A stretch of 64,000 bases of DNA from Chryseobacterium sp. MYb264 (GTDB lineage: Bacteria > Bacteroidota > Bacteroidia > Flavobacteriales > Weeksellaceae), in assembly GCF_035974275.1 (NCBI RefSeq), contig NZ_CP142422.1, positions 1,984,001 to 2,048,000 on the forward strand, given 5' to 3'. Positions within the stretch are counted from its first letter, which is position 1, and each line of letters opens with the position of its first letter. The notes under the pieces were generated by a model. The model did not search any database and was not told the origin of the DNA. It saw only the letters and a program-made list of their open reading frames with translations. A program made the translations under genes and the position numbers. Positions 63,375 through 64,000 of the stretch are shown piece by piece.

Positions 63375-64000
63375 ATGAAAAAAAAGTTTGTACTTTCTTT
63401 CTTTTTATTTTCTGCGATGTGGGCACAAGCTCAAGTGGGAATTCACACCGGTAATCCTCAAGGAGCATTTCATGTAGATGCGGGAAGAGACAACCCCGAA
63501 ACCGGAGCTCCAAGTGCTGCGCAACAAGCCAATGATTTTATCGTAACCGCACCTTCCGGATTTGTCGGAATCGGTACCACTACCCCAACCCACAAACTGC
63601 ATGTGATAGGTGACGGCGTGAGCGATCCCGTATCTTTTTCTACATTAAACACAGGGAATGTAAAGGATGATTATCTTCTGGGAATAACTTCTACAGGCGT
63701 TGTAAAATCTTTAGGTGGATTAGAAGGTCTTTCTGTGCCATTACCTGCTTTATTTGTCTTAAATAACGATATTGATGATTTTTTAAGTACACAAGCCACA
63801 GGTGAAAGTCAGGCAATCCCGATGACATCTACTAAAAACTCGATCAGTAATCTGGTGTTTACACCGGCAACCAATCAAATTACGCTGCCTTCCGGGGTTT
63901 ATGAAATTTCTTTGACGTATGAAGCGGTACATGATAGTCCGGGCTGTACATTGAGCTCTTATTATGTTGATTTCCCAGGAAACACAACTCCTGTGAAAGT
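63375..64000 (+). CDS. Secreted VGIHT-type surface protein, 5' part
   Basis: Runs off the right edge; 208 residues visible. Signal peptide MKKKFVLSFFLFSAMWAQA, then QVGIHTGNPQGAFHVDAG, and a second VGIGTTTPTHKLHVIG at ~64-79, the trimeric-autotransporter-like or bacterial-surface-repeat motif shared with 45983 and 49538. Next to a TPR-AraC regulator that may control it. C-terminal fate unknown. Confidence 0.7.
   Translation, partial: MKKKFVLSFFLFSAMWAQAQVGIHTGNPQGAFHVDAGRDNPETGAPSAAQQANDFIVTAPSGFVGIGTTTPTHKLHVIGDGVSDPVSFSTLNTGNVKDDYLLGITSTGVVKSLGGLEGLSVPLPALFVLNNDIDDFLSTQATGESQAIPMTSTKNSISNLVFTPATNQITLPSGVYEISLTYEAVHDSPGCTLSSYYVDFPGNTTPVK

Noticed and set aside
1..64000. tRNA, rRNA, transposase or integrase genes
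   Set aside because: None recognised on either strand.

Overview
The window looks like chromosomal DNA of a Chryseobacterium-like flavobacterium (Bacteroidota, Weeksellaceae). The evidence is the AT-rich sequence, a SusC/SusD pair, a C-terminal type IX secretion sorting domain, TonB-dependent uptake, Bacteroidota-type promoters with a TAnnTTTG -7 box (clearest before rplS and fabH), and many short intergenic repeats. I saw no tRNA, rRNA, CRISPR array, transposase or integrase. Species assignment is inference.

Layout. 1-3360: start of a secreted protein, priA and a small secreted protein. 3349-12233 (all minus): AEC transporter, then a glycoprotein-glycan catabolic cluster of GH2 beta-mannosidase, a GxxExxY protein, CutC, a lipoprotein, glycosylasparaginase and GH20 beta-hexosaminidase. 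12234-14658: a repeat-filled gap and a DUF4197 gene. 14659-19430: SusC/SusD outer-membrane glycan importer behind a LacI-type operator-like palindrome. 19651-23037: the two subunits of a 3-oxoacid CoA-transferase, separated by an oppositely oriented ABC exporter. 23378-27169: two DoxX-like membrane proteins and a secreted metallophosphatase carrying three DW(I/L)GIY modules. 27455-30411: rplS, a repeat block, and a DUF6526 / tiny lipoprotein / topoisomerase IB operon.

31705-42497 is a minus-strand urea and nickel region: ureA, ureB, ureC, an outer-membrane beta-barrel gene, ureE, ureF, ureG, ureD, a UreH-like nickel permease, a urea transporter, three copies of a 228-bp repeat, and a TonB-dependent receptor. 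Together these could take in urea and nickel across both membranes, load nickel into urease and release ammonia. The barrel and the receptor are the parts whose role is not established.

43423-64000: pruA; two small lipoproteins among heptamer arrays; three secreted VGIGT-type proteins (one with a phage tail-collar-like end) lying near two paralogous membrane-anchored AraC-type regulators; a thioredoxin-like protein; a 1.5-kb repeat and gene-decay region; fabH; corA; a patatin with an internal membrane hairpin; a very AT-rich pair of unknown genes (one with a nuclease-like motif pattern, one a zinc ribbon); an FAD-linked oxidase; DUF2199; small unknowns; and tag overlapping a MazG-like gene.

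The most unusual signals are the urease-linked outer-membrane genes, the tandem duplication that copied the 3' end of the urea transporter gene, several structured dispersed repeats (nested or double hairpins, some just upstream of start codons), the triple DW(I/L)GIY phosphatase, and the regulator / VGIGT-protein association.
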